Shown here: in pieces, positions 10,739 to 22,880 of the stretch
Numbering within the stretch: position 1 is the stretch's first letter
How the letters are laid out: the number at the start of each line of letters is the position of its first letter
From: Plantago elongata
Taxonomy: Eukaryota; Streptophyta; Magnoliopsida; Lamiales; Plantaginaceae
DNA length: 64,000 nt
Reading direction: 5' to 3'
Assembly (NCBI GenBank): GCA_036897095.1
Contig: JAYMSP010000041.1
Span: 1 to 64,000, forward strand
Made by a program: the position numbers and the translations under genes
The notes under the pieces: model-generated
Told to the model about the DNA's origin: nothing
What the model saw: the letters and a program-made list of their open reading frames with translations, nothing else
Database searches by the model: none

Positions 10739-12863
10739 CTATGCTCTAGTTACTTTTGGTTGAAGCCATACACCTGAAACAAATTCTTTTCTCTCATGGA
10801 GCTCCATGCTAGGATTGTTGTCGCCATCACATGTAAATTCTGAGGTGTCTAATTTGTAATAGGTATGTCGATTTTTAACAAGTAATGGTAAGTTGGTCCT
10901 ATTTTGTTGTGATTTCTCTTTCACTCGAAAAGTAAAGGATGACGCTTGACTGATGAAGAACGAATAATTACTGGGCAAAACTTTCTCTTCCTTCCACCTT
11001 GAATTATTACAAGCCCACTTATATAGGTTCGCAAACTTCCCTTGAGATTCGATGACAACTAGATATAGGTCTTCTTCGCAAGAAACAAGATACCCCTTGG
11101 GTTCATACGAGTTAGTCAAATTCGCATATATATCAAGCTTGGGCCCCGGCCCATTGAGCTGATAGTGGTAAGTAGCAATGCTTCCGTCTTGACACAGATA
11201 ATAGAATTTGTTATTGTGAAACGCATGATTATAGCCATAGCACAAAAATGTTACTCCAACATAAAGTTCCCATTTCCATCTATCGTCACCTGGCGTAAAA
11301 AATATCACCTTAAAATGCCCCGGTGTTGGTGAATTAATGGCAATAACCATGCAATCTGATGATGTTGGTGACGAAGAAAATGATATATAATCGAAACTTA
11401 TATTCACGGGGAGATTAGCGATGCTAATCTTAGTTTTACTGAATGGTTCAAAGAAAAATATGGTGCGGATTCCCTTAGTGACAAGAAGCCATCCATTTCT
11501 AGAGCTGCGAACTTTACAACCTGATAATTCAGCACTGCTCTTAAAGTACCTCATATTGCAAGACGGGTCCAGAAATGTGGTGCATGCTCCATCTTCATGA
11601 AATGACATTAGTCAAGGACACTCCGTAGAAGAATTAGAGAATTCAGATTTCCAACGCATAGGCCGTGCTATTTCGCCCAACTTTCTACACACCAGGCGAT
11701 AGTTAGCATAGTCCATTGCACTATGAAGGGATTCTGCAAGAAGCTTCAGAATATCATCAGGAAGTTCACAATACAAGTTTGCACGAGCATAATATGATTC
11801 TTCAGGTGCATCATCCTCATTAATCTTCTGTGCATTCTCTTCGGTGAAGCTGAAAAATAGTATATCACAACAGGAGATATAAATAAATTATTAGAATAAT
11901 GAACTAGATACAGATTAAAAAAATACACAAATAAATAAAGTGTTTATGTATATATACCTCAACCATGGCATCCTATGATGATCCTGCATATTGGGGAACC
12001 ATGCAGGAAATCCTCCTGATGAATGAGGTTGATTTTGAAGATAGACGTGCTTTGATCAGCAAGTGAAAACACATAGAAGTAGGCGTCATTGTCTCCATCC
12101 TCAGTAAAGCATATGCTATTGCCAACAAGACCAGAGTTTGGTCTATGAATATAGACGGCAGAGTATTTTGGACCCAAAAACACAACTAGTCCCACCAATT
12201 TGGACAAGCGGACCCAACTTCTGCTGGAAAAATCAAACTCAAACACCTCCCACGAGCATTGCGCCTGGCGTTCTGCTGACAACAATCGATTGGGTTTACC
12301 ATAAAAAACAATGAGACGTCTCTTCTTGTTGTTACAATAAATATTATAAGGTGATGTTACTTCTTGTTCCCCTTCAAGGAATAAGGTCCCGTCAACTGTT
12401 AGGGCACAATAAGTAGTAGTTTTATCTTCATACTCGATAAGATTGATATCAGCAAATCGTTTGTTTGGGCAGCGTACAGATTCCCAATGAGCTGGCGAAT
12501 CTTGACTACACAACAAGAAACATGAACGGTTGTTGTAAAAGAAATAAACCTTGTAGCATAGACCGTCAGTTGCATCCGAAAACTTGTTACGACAGCTAAC
12601 AAGCGACTTAAAGAAGCATTCAGGTTGGTCTGGGAGACAGGGTAATTGTAGCTGGATTTTTGAATTTGGGTTCCACAAGAAGCATTCATAATTAGAAGAG
12701 TCCATCGATGGTTTCATGTAAAGTAGCCAATTCCATCTCTGCTCGAACCTACACATAGGTGGTGATCAATACTACTACTGCTACTTGTACCACATTGTGT
12801 GCCTGATGATGATGATGAAGAAGAAAACTTGCGAATGAAATAATTCAGAACTTGGGATATCAT
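10739..12863 (-). pseudogene. Decayed DUF295 / F-box / DUF295 gene (At1g57790-like)
   Basis: F-box proteins of this class pick substrates for SCF ubiquitin ligases; their targets are mostly unknown. Read on the minus strand there is an N-terminal DUF295-like unit (about 12756-11959, with WVRLSKLVGLVVFLG and NSICFTEDGD), then a short intron (about 11957-11850), an F-box (LYCELPDDILKLLAESL ... NYRLVCRKLGEIARPM), and a second DUF295-like unit (11608-10739, with NGWLLVTKGIRTIFFFEPF and SSSPTSSDCMVI). In relatives the F-box part runs on through a PWLM motif. Here that Trp codon is TGA (11612-11614), cutting the frame between F-box and propeller. The N-terminal unit also seems to change frame near its start (around 12745) and near its end (around 12005), where WFPNMQDHHRMPWL appears in another frame. 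Three faults suggest a pseudogene; an unusual exon structure, two shorter genes or sequence errors remain possible. Confidence 0.6.
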
Positions 12864-12869
12864 CTCGTT

Positions 12870-15079
12870 AGCTAATCTCTTAACACTTTACTAATGTGTA
12901 ATGTGAAGTAATTAATAAAGAAATAATGCGTACATACTCCCCTTAAATAGTAGATACCTAAATACTATATATTGTTGTCACATTAATATTTATTATTTAA
13001 TTTAATAGTTTAATGGTTTATTTCTAATAAGATTCAACTTAAATTATTCTTATTAATTAGAATTTAATTCTGAAGGAAGAAAGAGTTCTAGTCTAACTCA
13101 AAATATGAGTCATGTACTTTAAATAAAGTGTATACTTCACAGGTAATAGGATTTAAAAAATTCATATTTCCCCATGGATTCATTGTTGTCGCGGTAATGT
13201 TACAACATATTCACCGGATTAATCATAAGTATAATTTGAAATGTGTTTGGAGGTAGATCCCAATTTACGATTTTTACTTATAATTACATTAGAACACGGT
13301 TCTTGCTTCCTGCTCGTTTCAGTTTTGTGATAAGCATGGTTGTTTCCGTTCTTTTGTCTAATTGGCTCTCTGCGTTCTTCCTTAGTCAGTCCCACAATTC
13401 AAATTCTAATTGATTCTTCCATCAGTAAACTCATATTCGAATTCATATTCAAATCCTATAAACTAAAGAAGTCGAAATATTTCTAGACTTATTTTCAGAT
13501 TTGATTTCGAGCTCCAAAATTCAGATGTCGAGGCTTTCAATTATGTAAGAAAACTTTTGGAAAACAAAATTTTCCTTCTCGGATATCAAGTTTTTCGATT
13601 CAAATTTCAAATTAAGATATAAGTGTTTCGATTCAGTTTTGTAAAATTTTATAAAAAAATAAATTTGGATTTTCTTTTTCAAGTAAAATGAAATTTTGTA
13701 TGTTGTTATTTTGGAGGAGGGGAATGTTGATTTTTTGGTTTTTTGATTTTTGAGATTGTAATTGTGAACGATGGATATTTGGTACATAGTAACGCGTTTT
13801 TTTTTACCTAATTGCTAGATTTGGTTGTGCTAGGTGTCTGGTTGGCATAAAATTACAATTCAACTCAGTTGCGTTTTTATTTAAAAAGACACATACAAAA
13901 ACTCAATTCAAATTTAGACAATTCAACTCCAGTTCTATTCCAAACAATCAATAATTAATTTTTTATTTGGAGTAGTTTTATAACTACTGAAAGTTAGTCT
14001 CTCTCTAAACTTGGTCTCTTCCAATACAACCTCGAGTATCACAAAGTCTCATGAGAGACGGTATCTATCTAGAGACGATCCATGTTACTAATAAAATAAC
14101 TGATGTTATTAATTAGAACATATATATTATTAATGAAATAAGTTTTGTTCTAATATGAAAAACTCTAATATTGAGAATATGAATATTTTTATTAATAATA
14201 TCGATGATTTTATTAAAAATATACGTCCGTCTCTAGATAAATTATCTAGAGACAGTCTCTTAAGCGACTTGCTTGAATATAAAACAAGTGTTGCTAATAT
14301 TCGTATTGTATGGTGATGTCCCGTCCACTTTTGGGTCGAGGTCCAATCCTTAGGGTCGTCGTCATTACTTATGGACTGTCCCAGGATAATGTGTAGGGCT
14401 TTAGTGTAACAAGAAATGTCATTTTTGGTATATTCTTTCCTTACTCGTAACAGGAAGAAATTTCACTTTACCACCATTTTAAAATTGTTCAAATGTAAAC
14501 ACACTCAATTGTGAAATTATTTATTTTTGCTCCTTTCACTAAAATATATGAACCAAATGTCGCACTTTTGATTTTCCTTTACTCTTACTTTGTCGTACAT
14601 TTTTCAATGTCATCTTCATACTTGATCGTCTACTCCAATATGTTATATTTATAGCTTGTAATAAAATTAAATTAAATCAAAAATTGATATTTACAACATA
14701 TGAAAAAGAAATTAAAAAAGTTACAAGCTGAAATAAAATCCAACCACACTAATTCCGGAGGAATATAATGAAATTAAAAGAAATTTTCAACAAAGGTCTG
14801 CTGCACCAAATTGATGTTGGGTAAACTACGATTTTGTTGAAAGACTCTTGGATACTCAGAAAAATAAGCTTCCTAATTTATTTTTTTTTTTCAAACTTTA
14901 ACCGTAAATTATTTGTAAATTACATGCAAAAAGTGTAAAATATAGTTAGGCTTTTCTACGATCAGACAAGCTTTCATCATGTCTGACAACAGACATCAAA
15001 TAAAAAATTTAACATATATTTATTCTGTTAAATTTCAAATACTAAAGTAAACAATTGGTAATTCTTTAAAAAAATATTA
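12870..15079. other. AT-rich gene-free stretch with MITE remnants
   Basis: I see no gene. A possible MITE at about 13842-13950 has inverted ends (GGTTGGCATAAAATTACAA against TTCTATTCCAAACAA). The rest is low-complexity AT-rich DNA with many stops; the minus-strand open frame at 13521-13787 is Lys/Phe-rich and matches nothing I know. Confidence 0.5.
14053..14262. mobile_element. MITE with GAGACGGT-type terminal inverted repeats, copy 1
   Basis: The element starts GAGAGACGGTATC followed by TATCTAGAGAC, and ends with the inverted form GTCTCTAGATAA, TTATCTAGAGACAGTCTCTT. The core contains AATATCGATGATTTTATT. A diverged second copy lies at about 21411-21610 in the opposite orientation. The element is non-autonomous, with no open frame. 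Confidence 0.65.
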
Positions 15080-16330
15080 TCTTAGTTTAAAAATATTTTA
15101 GAAGGTAAATTTGAATGATTTAATTAATATTTGTATTTTTGTAATTTAAATAAGGGGAAGGGCAATGGGCATCGCCAAGGATATCGCTCTTTTGCCTTAT
15201 AAATATTTAAATTAGAAAAATATAAATTTTAATAAAATAATATTTTATTAGAATTACATATACTACCTGACAGTAGATAAGTCCAATAAAAATATAATAT
15301 TAGTAAAATATACTTAAAATATTTTTATAATATAATTTTATTATAATTCTTTTACCGTGTAGTTTGAACGTAATTTACGGTTAAAGTTCGAAAAAATTCA
15401 ACTTGGAAAGTTTTTAAAATACCAGAAGGTTAGGAAATTATACAACATAAAATATTGATGAAAATACAAAGGTTAATAACTATTCCTTTGTGTACTTGTT
15501 TTTATTCTTAACGAGAATCAATCTATGTAGTCGATTTGATTATCAAATTGCACACGCCAATCGGCTTCGAAAAGTCTTCAATCTACGTAGTCGATTTGAT
15601 TATCAAATTGCACGCGCTTCAATCGACTTCGAAAAGTCTTCTATAATGCTTAGCTGATAGATGTCGAGAGTTTGCAACCCGCGCATACCATACGACAATG
15701 TGTACTTAGAAGGTTTGTAAGACGAGACATGATTTGATTATATCTACGAGGCAGTTCTTTAATTCACTGTAAGTTGGAGTAGTTTATCTAGATTTGGACG
15801 TCGTTGATATCGGGGAAACTCGTGAGCATAGGCGAGTTGGTTACGTCCACATGTGAAATTGAGACTATTCTTGATTGTGATTCATCTAGAATGAAGAGTT
15901 TGCTAATTCCACATGTGAAATTGAGACTACACTTATCCTAATTCTTCTAAAAGCATACAAGAGTTTGCTAGATTCTTTTGGCATGAAGAGTTTGCTACTT
16001 CCACATGTGAAATTGAGACTACACTTATCTTGATTTGCTATTAAAATTGAGACTACGCTTGATCGTGATTCTTCTATCATATAAGTATGCCCTTGATCGT
16101 GATTCTCCTGGCATAAAGCATGCCCAATTAAAAAAAAAATTTAAAAAGGTAAATTTAATTTTTTTAGTTAATATTACATCTTCTTAGTTTAAATATTTAA
16201 AAGGTGAGAAGGCAATGTGTTCGGTAAGGCAATCGCCCTTATCCTTTCGACTTATAAATATTTAAATTAAAAAAATATAAATACTAATAAAAATTTTAAA
16301 TTTACCTTCTAAAATATATAAAATAAAATA
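15080..16330. repeat. Composite repeat: inverted ends, direct repeats and tandem units
   Basis: The outer ends are inverted: TATTTTAGAAGGTAAATTT near 15092 against AAATTTACCTTCTAAAATAT near 16297. Inside each end sits a direct repeat of about 150 bases (15105-15263 and 16148-16306) sharing GGCAATG, ATCGC and CTTATAAATATTTAAATTA. The middle holds two tandem families: a unit of about 66 bases, GTAGTCGATTTGATTATCAA (15529 and 15590), and a looser unit, CCACATGTGAAATTGAGACT (15847, 15908 and 16000), joined by GAAGAGTTTGCTA. No protein is encoded. This could be a non-autonomous DNA transposon that captured or grew tandem repeats. Confidence 0.5.
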
Positions 16331-16441
16331 ATATTATTTTAGAATTATATATTTTCTATTTTAGTATTTTATATGTTATTAATTTTTTAATATGCTACCT
16401 GTTGTCGAAACTCGAAAACATGTATGTAAGCTAAATAAAAT

Positions 16442-16714
16442 ATGAGATACAACATATTCCGACTTCCTTCACGCTATCTCAGTCGGCTGAGCCATTTCTC
16501 TTTTGTTTGGAGTTTGAACCATCCCTCCGATAAAATGCAAGGTTTTCTCAATGTCGTATGTAGAGGGATGGATTGTACTCCGATAAATCCAGGTGGTTCT
16601 TGTTATGAGCCTAACAACCTGGGAAACCATTGTTATTTCACTATGAACCAAAAATTCAGGCGAACCGGTGTATGTGCACCAGATATCGGTGCCACGACCC
16701 CTCTGTTTCAATAA
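16442..16714 (+). pseudogene. Orphan X8 (CBM43) domain fragment
   Basis: The open frame carries the cysteine pattern of plant X8/CBM43 callose-binding domains: QGFLNVVCRGMDCTPINPGG, SCYEPNNLGNHCYFTMNQKF, then a late Cys in TGVCAPDIGA. Complete members have a signal peptide, an earlier WCVA block and often a GPI-anchor tail; none is seen upstream. The preceding sequence instead resembles a tRNA-like SINE head (TATCTCAGTCGGCTGAG near 16478, GGAGTTTGAACCATCC near 16510). The stretch looks like a single exon or domain stranded in repeat DNA. It could be a separate exon of an undetected gene, but neighbouring sequence does not support this. Confidence 0.5.
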
Positions 16715-17243
16715 TAAAGCTGGTTGGATTCTCCAAATTTAGGATTTTTTTTGATTTGTAGGTATCTTCAATTTGATTTTGGGGAAGAAATTGGTCATTA
16801 GTTTTTCTTAATTGCCACTTGCTAATACATTTTTTATGAATTCTTTTGCGGGCGGCGTGTAGTGTACTCGCTCGGCTTAAAAAAAGAATGGCCCGAGGTA
16901 AATATCCAGGTAGCATTTGGGCTTCAATCGAGCGTTAAGCTCAAGCGCCACCTCCTAATTAAGTTTGGTGTATTAATTGCCATATCACTAATTAGTATTT
17001 TAATTGGACATGACCACTCTAAAGTATCAAAAATGAAAATGTCTCACCCTAAAGTAACAAAAAAGGATTTTACCCATTGATTGAAAATGTTGAAATATAC
17101 ATCATACCTGTAGAATAAAGGCATAGTTCAACACAGCAAAAAAAGAAGGCCAGGCGCCAAGGCTGAATTTCAATATACTGCGGAATTACAGTCACTTGAT
17201 GAAAGTATCAGCAACCACCCTTGTAAGTTGTAACAATAAATCC

Positions 17244-20200
17244 CTAGTCCTGACCCCCTCTAAAGCCATCACCACGCCTCTCAGGCTGCTGCCAACCAAA
17301 GCCCGGTGGAGCATCATGATTCTCGTCACCAGAGAATGATCTGCCTCGTTTAAGCTGTGACAAGTGAGGAGGTGGAGGTATAGGTGGAGGTGGAGGAAGG
17401 GACAACCCTTGTTGAGGTGCTGGATTTCCATTTCCATCCCTCGGGACCACAAAATTTCCACCTGTATTAGCTGCAGGTGGAGGCATGTTCACAGGTGGAC
17501 CTCCCATGTTCTGTCCATACTCACCCTGGAAGAATCCTCTTCCTTGAGGGTCAATATTCATGAATCCGTGCTTGGGAGTTCCTTGAGATACCATAGGAGG
17601 TTCCAGAGGTACAGAACCGAGATTCATATTCCATTGTCGAGGGTAATTTTGTGGAAAGTTCATTGGTCCAACAGGTCCTGGAGGGAAACCTGCTAATGAA
17701 CGCTGTTCGGTTCCAGCATCAGATGTGGAATCTTGCCTTGGGATCTCATACGGTGCACCGAAGAATTGTGGTGTGCCATCAGATGCATACGGAGCAACAC
17801 TGAATTGAGGTGGGGCAGGACCTAATAATGGATGAAGTGATCAGCAGATTAATAGTCAATTTAGTACATATGTAGATATTTTGAGAAATGAGAGATCATT
17901 ATAAAATGCACATCATGCATAAAGTAACGTCCACGCAAGCATATAGTAAAGCTTAACTTCGAGAAGAAAAATACCAAATCTCAAACGATTCACTGACAGC
18001 TTTGAAACCATTTTACTTCTAAAAAATATTGACATGCCAGACATTGCTTGTAGATGCACTTATTGCAAGTATATGAGAGTATAGGGGACCATATGTCTTG
18101 TAGACAAAAAAACAGACCTCACGGTGTAGTTGTATAATTAACCGTTATTTGATTTTGTCAAGAACTCACCTGAATGTTGCTGCATACCACCCTGGGGCTC
18201 AAATGTTTGATGTGGGAAGCGGTTCTGTGGAACCCCTCTGTCAAAGACTTGTGGTTGATCTGACGAATTATTTGGGGCTTGTCCTGGAAAAGGTGATACT
18301 GGCCCTGAGTTCATTACTGGTCTAGATGGTGGCTGATCTCTGGATTGGCCTTGACTTTTGTCATTACGATCCTGAGCTTGATTTGAATTAGGAGAAAAAG
18401 GTAACCTTGGAGGTGGTGCTTGGACTGTAGATTCTGATGCTGAGTATTTCCTGGCATCAGATTCATTTCCTTCCTTTACTTGATCAGGATTGAGTAAGTC
18501 TGCATGGGTTGCGTGGATGTGCGACTCAAAATCAGTCTTCTTTAAGAAGGATTTGAGACAGTGAGGGGCTGCACATACATAGATCCCTTCCATCAGTTTG
18601 ATTGTCTGGATCTTTTGTATGCGTTCGTCACAGCTGTATTCCAAGTTCACATAGAAACCAGACCATCAATTAGCCCAAAATATTGATGATATCACAATAA
18701 GAAACCATAGATAAAAATTATCTAGAGTACCACTATCATAATTTTGTACGTTACAGTTCTAAAACAATCAAAAGTGAGTTAATGTCTATCAATGTGAAAT
18801 ACTATCGAGCGAGTACAGATATGAACATTCTGGCAAACAGGGCTTGTTTAAGCTAGAGACACTGATTAGAAGAGATGGATAGAAGGGAGAAATTAGTTTA
18901 AAGATTGATGTACGGCCGTGTGGTAAGCTTAATAGCTTTCTTATGCTAGTTTATTTTTCTACATATCTGGGTAAAGAAATTCCTTCATATAGCCACATAG
19001 TAGTAGAAATATTTAACTTTTTCGTTTATAAATCCAGATTAGGGAAGCAGCCAGATTTTTACTTCACAATTTACAAACTTTCAATCTTTCAAACAAGTAG
19101 AGCAATTTCAGTACCACATACAACAGGAACACGAGGGTCATTAGGTGGAAAAATCATAAGGTAGTAAGGTGTACTCTACATATAGGAACAAAGTTTCATA
19201 GGTCACAAGAACTCCCGGAAACAGTTCCAGACAGCCAATATTAAGACTGCACTAGAAAATGAATAAACAGAAATTAGTAACCATTACTTACAGGTAACAA
19301 AGTGAATCACTCCTCGCACAGTCCAGGCAGAAGACATGCTCACAGGGGCTCTGCAAAGATATAAGAATGATAATGTCACTTGAGAAACAAACTCGAGGAA
19401 AATACTCCCAAAATATAAAATTAAAGATTACCAGAGCCATTTGAATACCCCAAACAATCTAAGGCCTAGGACAACAACAGATAAAGAATTTAAAGCAAAC
19501 AAGAGCAAATGCTATTCCAGAATCCAGAACAATAAAGAATGAAGATTAATCTACCCTAGAGGCTAGAGATTAGAGAATGCCAAAGATGGAAGTGAAATGC
19601 CCCAGGAACAGCACATTTACTAATAATGGTACACGAACTGATAGGATAAGTATTAGTATAATTTATCAATCTATGATTATAAACATACTGGTTACCATTT
19701 TTCTTAATTTGAAATTTGTTATGCGACTCACCATGGAAAAAAGGTACAGATATGCAAGAAAATGGGCTAAGAATATAAATTCATTGCTTATTCCATCTCT
19801 AGTGGATGGAGGATTGATAACCTAGCACACAAGTGAATAACAGCACCAACTTAGGCTGTAAGATGCAATCAAAGTTGACAACACAATGGTACCTCTATAT
19901 CAGATCCTTCGAATATATACTCTTCGACAAATTTACAATATCAAACAATGTCCAGTGCAAGGCAGTTAAGACAATTAAAATTGCACAATGATCTAAAGGT
20001 ACGACTTACCAGACGCCCATAGATAGCTATAGGAAAGTCACATCGGACACAAAAATGAACCCGCTCACCAAACTGGCGTCGGGACCTCCGGCCCACAGTC
20101 TTAATCACAGCATTAGCACTTGCTGTCCCCAAGCCTTTGGCTACAGGAAGATCAGCCAAGACAAGATGATCAGGGCAAGCAACGGTAACACTGTCCAGCG

Positions 20201-20261
20201 AAGCCGGCTTTGCAATCCCAGCCGATTCATTAGCCGGTTTGCTAAGCTTAATCTGTAGCAT
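17244..20261 (-). CDS. HAKAI: HAKAI-type RING E3 ligase, m6A writer complex component
   Basis: HAKAI is an accessory protein of the N6-methyladenosine writer complex and a RING-type ubiquitin ligase homologue, acting in the nucleus. Four coding exons on the minus strand give 450 residues: 20261-20010, 19350-19292, 18633-18170 and 17821-17244. The RING is split by introns and spans Cys71 to Cys105 (CVRCDFPIAIYGRL, SPCEHVFCLDC, CYLC). A C2H2-like finger follows (Cys124, Cys129, His142, His147; VCAAPHCLKSF ... FESHIHATH). The C-terminal two thirds are disordered, rich in Pro, Gln and Gly, with a PPPPPIPPPPH run near the end. The protein seems somewhat longer than the Arabidopsis one, mostly in the tail. 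A 5' leader intron is likely (CTTCAG|GTAAAA near 20514). A copy of its 3' end sits at 10461-10700. Confidence 0.92.
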
Positions 20262-20639
20262 CCCTGCTTCTGTAGCAATTAGGTAGCTTTTTCAGCCCAA
20301 AACAACCAATGCTCCTCTGCACATAAAGCAATAAGCGAGCAAGAACAATGGCATTCAATAAAATTGAAATTCAAACAGTAAGAAGCAGAATAGACACATC
20401 ATTCAACAGAGAATCCAATTCGACTCGATACAAAAAAAAAAAAAAAATTGAGATAGAAAGAGAAAAATCGATTGTTTGAAACTATGAATTGGAGACAGAG
20501 ATGAGAAATTTTACCTGAAGAGAATCAGCTCGCATAAACCCTAGACCTGAAATCAGCGTTCTGGAATCTGATTTGGGAATCGTTGTGTGACGCCTCTCAC
20601 TAGACGAGCGTGTTACACGCTTTCATAAACTCTATTTGG

Positions 20640-22880
20640 GAAATTTTCGATATTGTATATATACCCCTCTAATAATTATTAATCACATATAACCCCCAGT
20701 GAAAAAAATCATAAGTATGCTTTATTACATGGTTCTATTTGTTTTTGGTAATATGTTTATACAATTTTTAATATATCCTGCAATATAATCTGGCCAGTAG
20801 TCACCCAAAATGATAATAGGGAGATAGTCATATGGAGAAAAATATATGGAGTGTTTGATTCCGTATTGTAATTGATGAGTGAACTGTAATTGAGTTTCAC
20901 TGTTTGTCTCTCAATTGTAATATTCAATTCAAATTTAATTGTTATTTAAATTTATATTCTCATATTTAAATATTGTATAAAATATATAAATATTACAATT
21001 TAACAACAAACACAAAATACAAAATTCAACTCTAATTTAATTACTATTCATTAATTCAAAATTTAATTCGAAATTAGTTCAGAATGTAGAACATAATATC
21101 TTCTTGCAATATATTATTTGGCTAGTAGTCGCCCGAAATGATAATAGGGAGATAGTCAAATGGAGAAAAGAAAGATTGACAATTTTCAAGAATCCAAGTT
21201 AGCGGAGGTTTTAATTAGCCAAGTTGATTGTGGGATTGATCGCTTCGCTACAGTTACAGAGAGTCATTGTCGAAGGAGATTGTACTAATTTGATACATGG
21301 TCTTCAATAGCCGATAGTCTACCTCTCAGTGGTTGGACATGGAGTGATGGTGGAGAAAATTAAGAGATTAATTTTAATATTTTAGTGTTTACATGTTACT
21401 TTAAAAGAAGCCTTTTAGAGATGGTCTGTAAATAAATAATTTAGAGATACTAGATAATTAATTTAAAGATAAATCTATATTGTTAAAAAAATCATCGATA
21501 TTATCAATCAAGACTTTCATATTTTCAACATTATAATTTTTCATATTACAACAAAAATTATTACATTAACAACATAAACGTTTTAATTAATTACATGAGT
21601 TATTTTATTAGAGTAATTTACATCAAACTACCTTTTTAGATGTTTTGTGAATAATTAGGTCTCTAATGATTCAAAATTTACGATGAAGTCCAATCTGAAC
21701 ATAAAGTTTAACTTTTGATAAAAAGTCTAGTTTACCTCTTTATTTAAACATTTCTTTAAAAATACAAGTTTCATCTTATTACACATTTGTTTTAAATATT
21801 TTTTGTTCTACAATATGTAGACAAAATACTTCAATATGATTCTAAAACTTTCAAATTATACCCAAATTACTTTCATCCATCCTCTTCATTATAAAAAAAA
21901 ACAAGCAAAGTTTTCATATTGAACCAATTTTGAAGCTTCCATAGAATCTCCAAACTTCAAATTCGGAGGATCCATGGAAACTTTAATGAAGCTCCTTTCT
22001 TAATTTTTATTTGTTATAAGAAGAGGATGAGGAGATATATAAAAAAAAGTTAAAGCATTGAGGCTTTTTTATTTTATTTAGATATTTTTGGGGCTAGTTG
22101 TAATAAACATTATAAAGAAAAGGTAAAAGAAAATGCATTTTGCACTCACTCACCAATACCATTATCATTAAGTTTGACTTTTGTACTTCGGTGTAAATAT
22201 TGTTATACTTCAGTTCAAAATTTATCCTTCTTCATAATATATTAAATGTTGGGACCTAATTATTTATAAAGTTTTGGAAAAGGTGGTTATATATAAATTG
22301 TTCTATTTTATTAATTATATGGTCTCTAGAGTTTCTCATACTTTGTGCTAGTTTTATTGCATTCTATAGTAATACTTTGGTCCATTCTCTAGCTTTTAAT
22401 GAGGACACTCGTGAATGAGTATAGCAATGATCATTCCCCATAATCAATATTCTCATTCAATTCCTTTAAAAGTTCTCATCTTTACTTATTTATCATTTGG
22501 TCTATAAACTACGATTTTATTATGAAAATGGCAATACGGTCATCTCCGCTCACAATTTGAACTTATATGAATGGGAAACCTCTACAATAAGACAAACATA
22601 CCGAAGCTGATTGACATACAATTGTAATCGGTCAATTTGGTTTGATAAATAATAATTTGGCCTAAAATACAATTGAAATACCACATGTTAATTTCATTCC
22701 AAACACAATTTCACCAAAAACCATCCAAATACCCATTTAAATTCTATACCAATCAGCCCCACAATAACCTAGTATATTTATATAATTTGGCCGAAAGAAC
22801 AAGAAAATGACACGACAAGTTACAATCTGAGCTTCTGGTTATAGCATCACTAATCCAAATTCAAATGAAATTCTTAGGAA
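20640..22880. other. AT-rich spacer between HAKAI and the LINE, with MITE remnants
   Basis: There is no gene. A direct repeat flanks about 250 bases: GAAATGATAATAGGGAGATAGTC-like blocks occur near 20806 and 21135 (about 70 bases each copy), so a segment of some 330 bases is duplicated or a MITE has inserted. The 21411-21610 element is a diverged inverted copy of the MITE at 14053-14262. A possible MITE at 22606-22757 has ends GCTGATTGACATACAATT and AATTCTATACCAATCAGC. Confidence 0.5.
21411..21610. mobile_element. MITE, diverged copy 2 of the 14053-14262 family, inverted
   Basis: Read on the minus strand, this stretch follows the first copy block by block: TAATAAAATAACT, TAATTAATTA, TAATATGAAAAA, GATAATATCGATGATTTT and TTATCTAG. 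The ends are more worn than in copy 1. No open frame is present. Confidence 0.6.

Noticed and set aside
10739-11608. The downstream DUF295 frame as an intact gene starting at its own ATG.
   Set aside because: The F-box lies in the same frame directly upstream, separated only by one TGA, and the ATG falls inside the conserved PWLM motif; a truncated product is possible but not the ancestral gene.
16469-17080. Other open frames around the X8 fragment as genes.
   Set aside because: They overlap the X8 frame or AT-rich repeat DNA and show no family motif.
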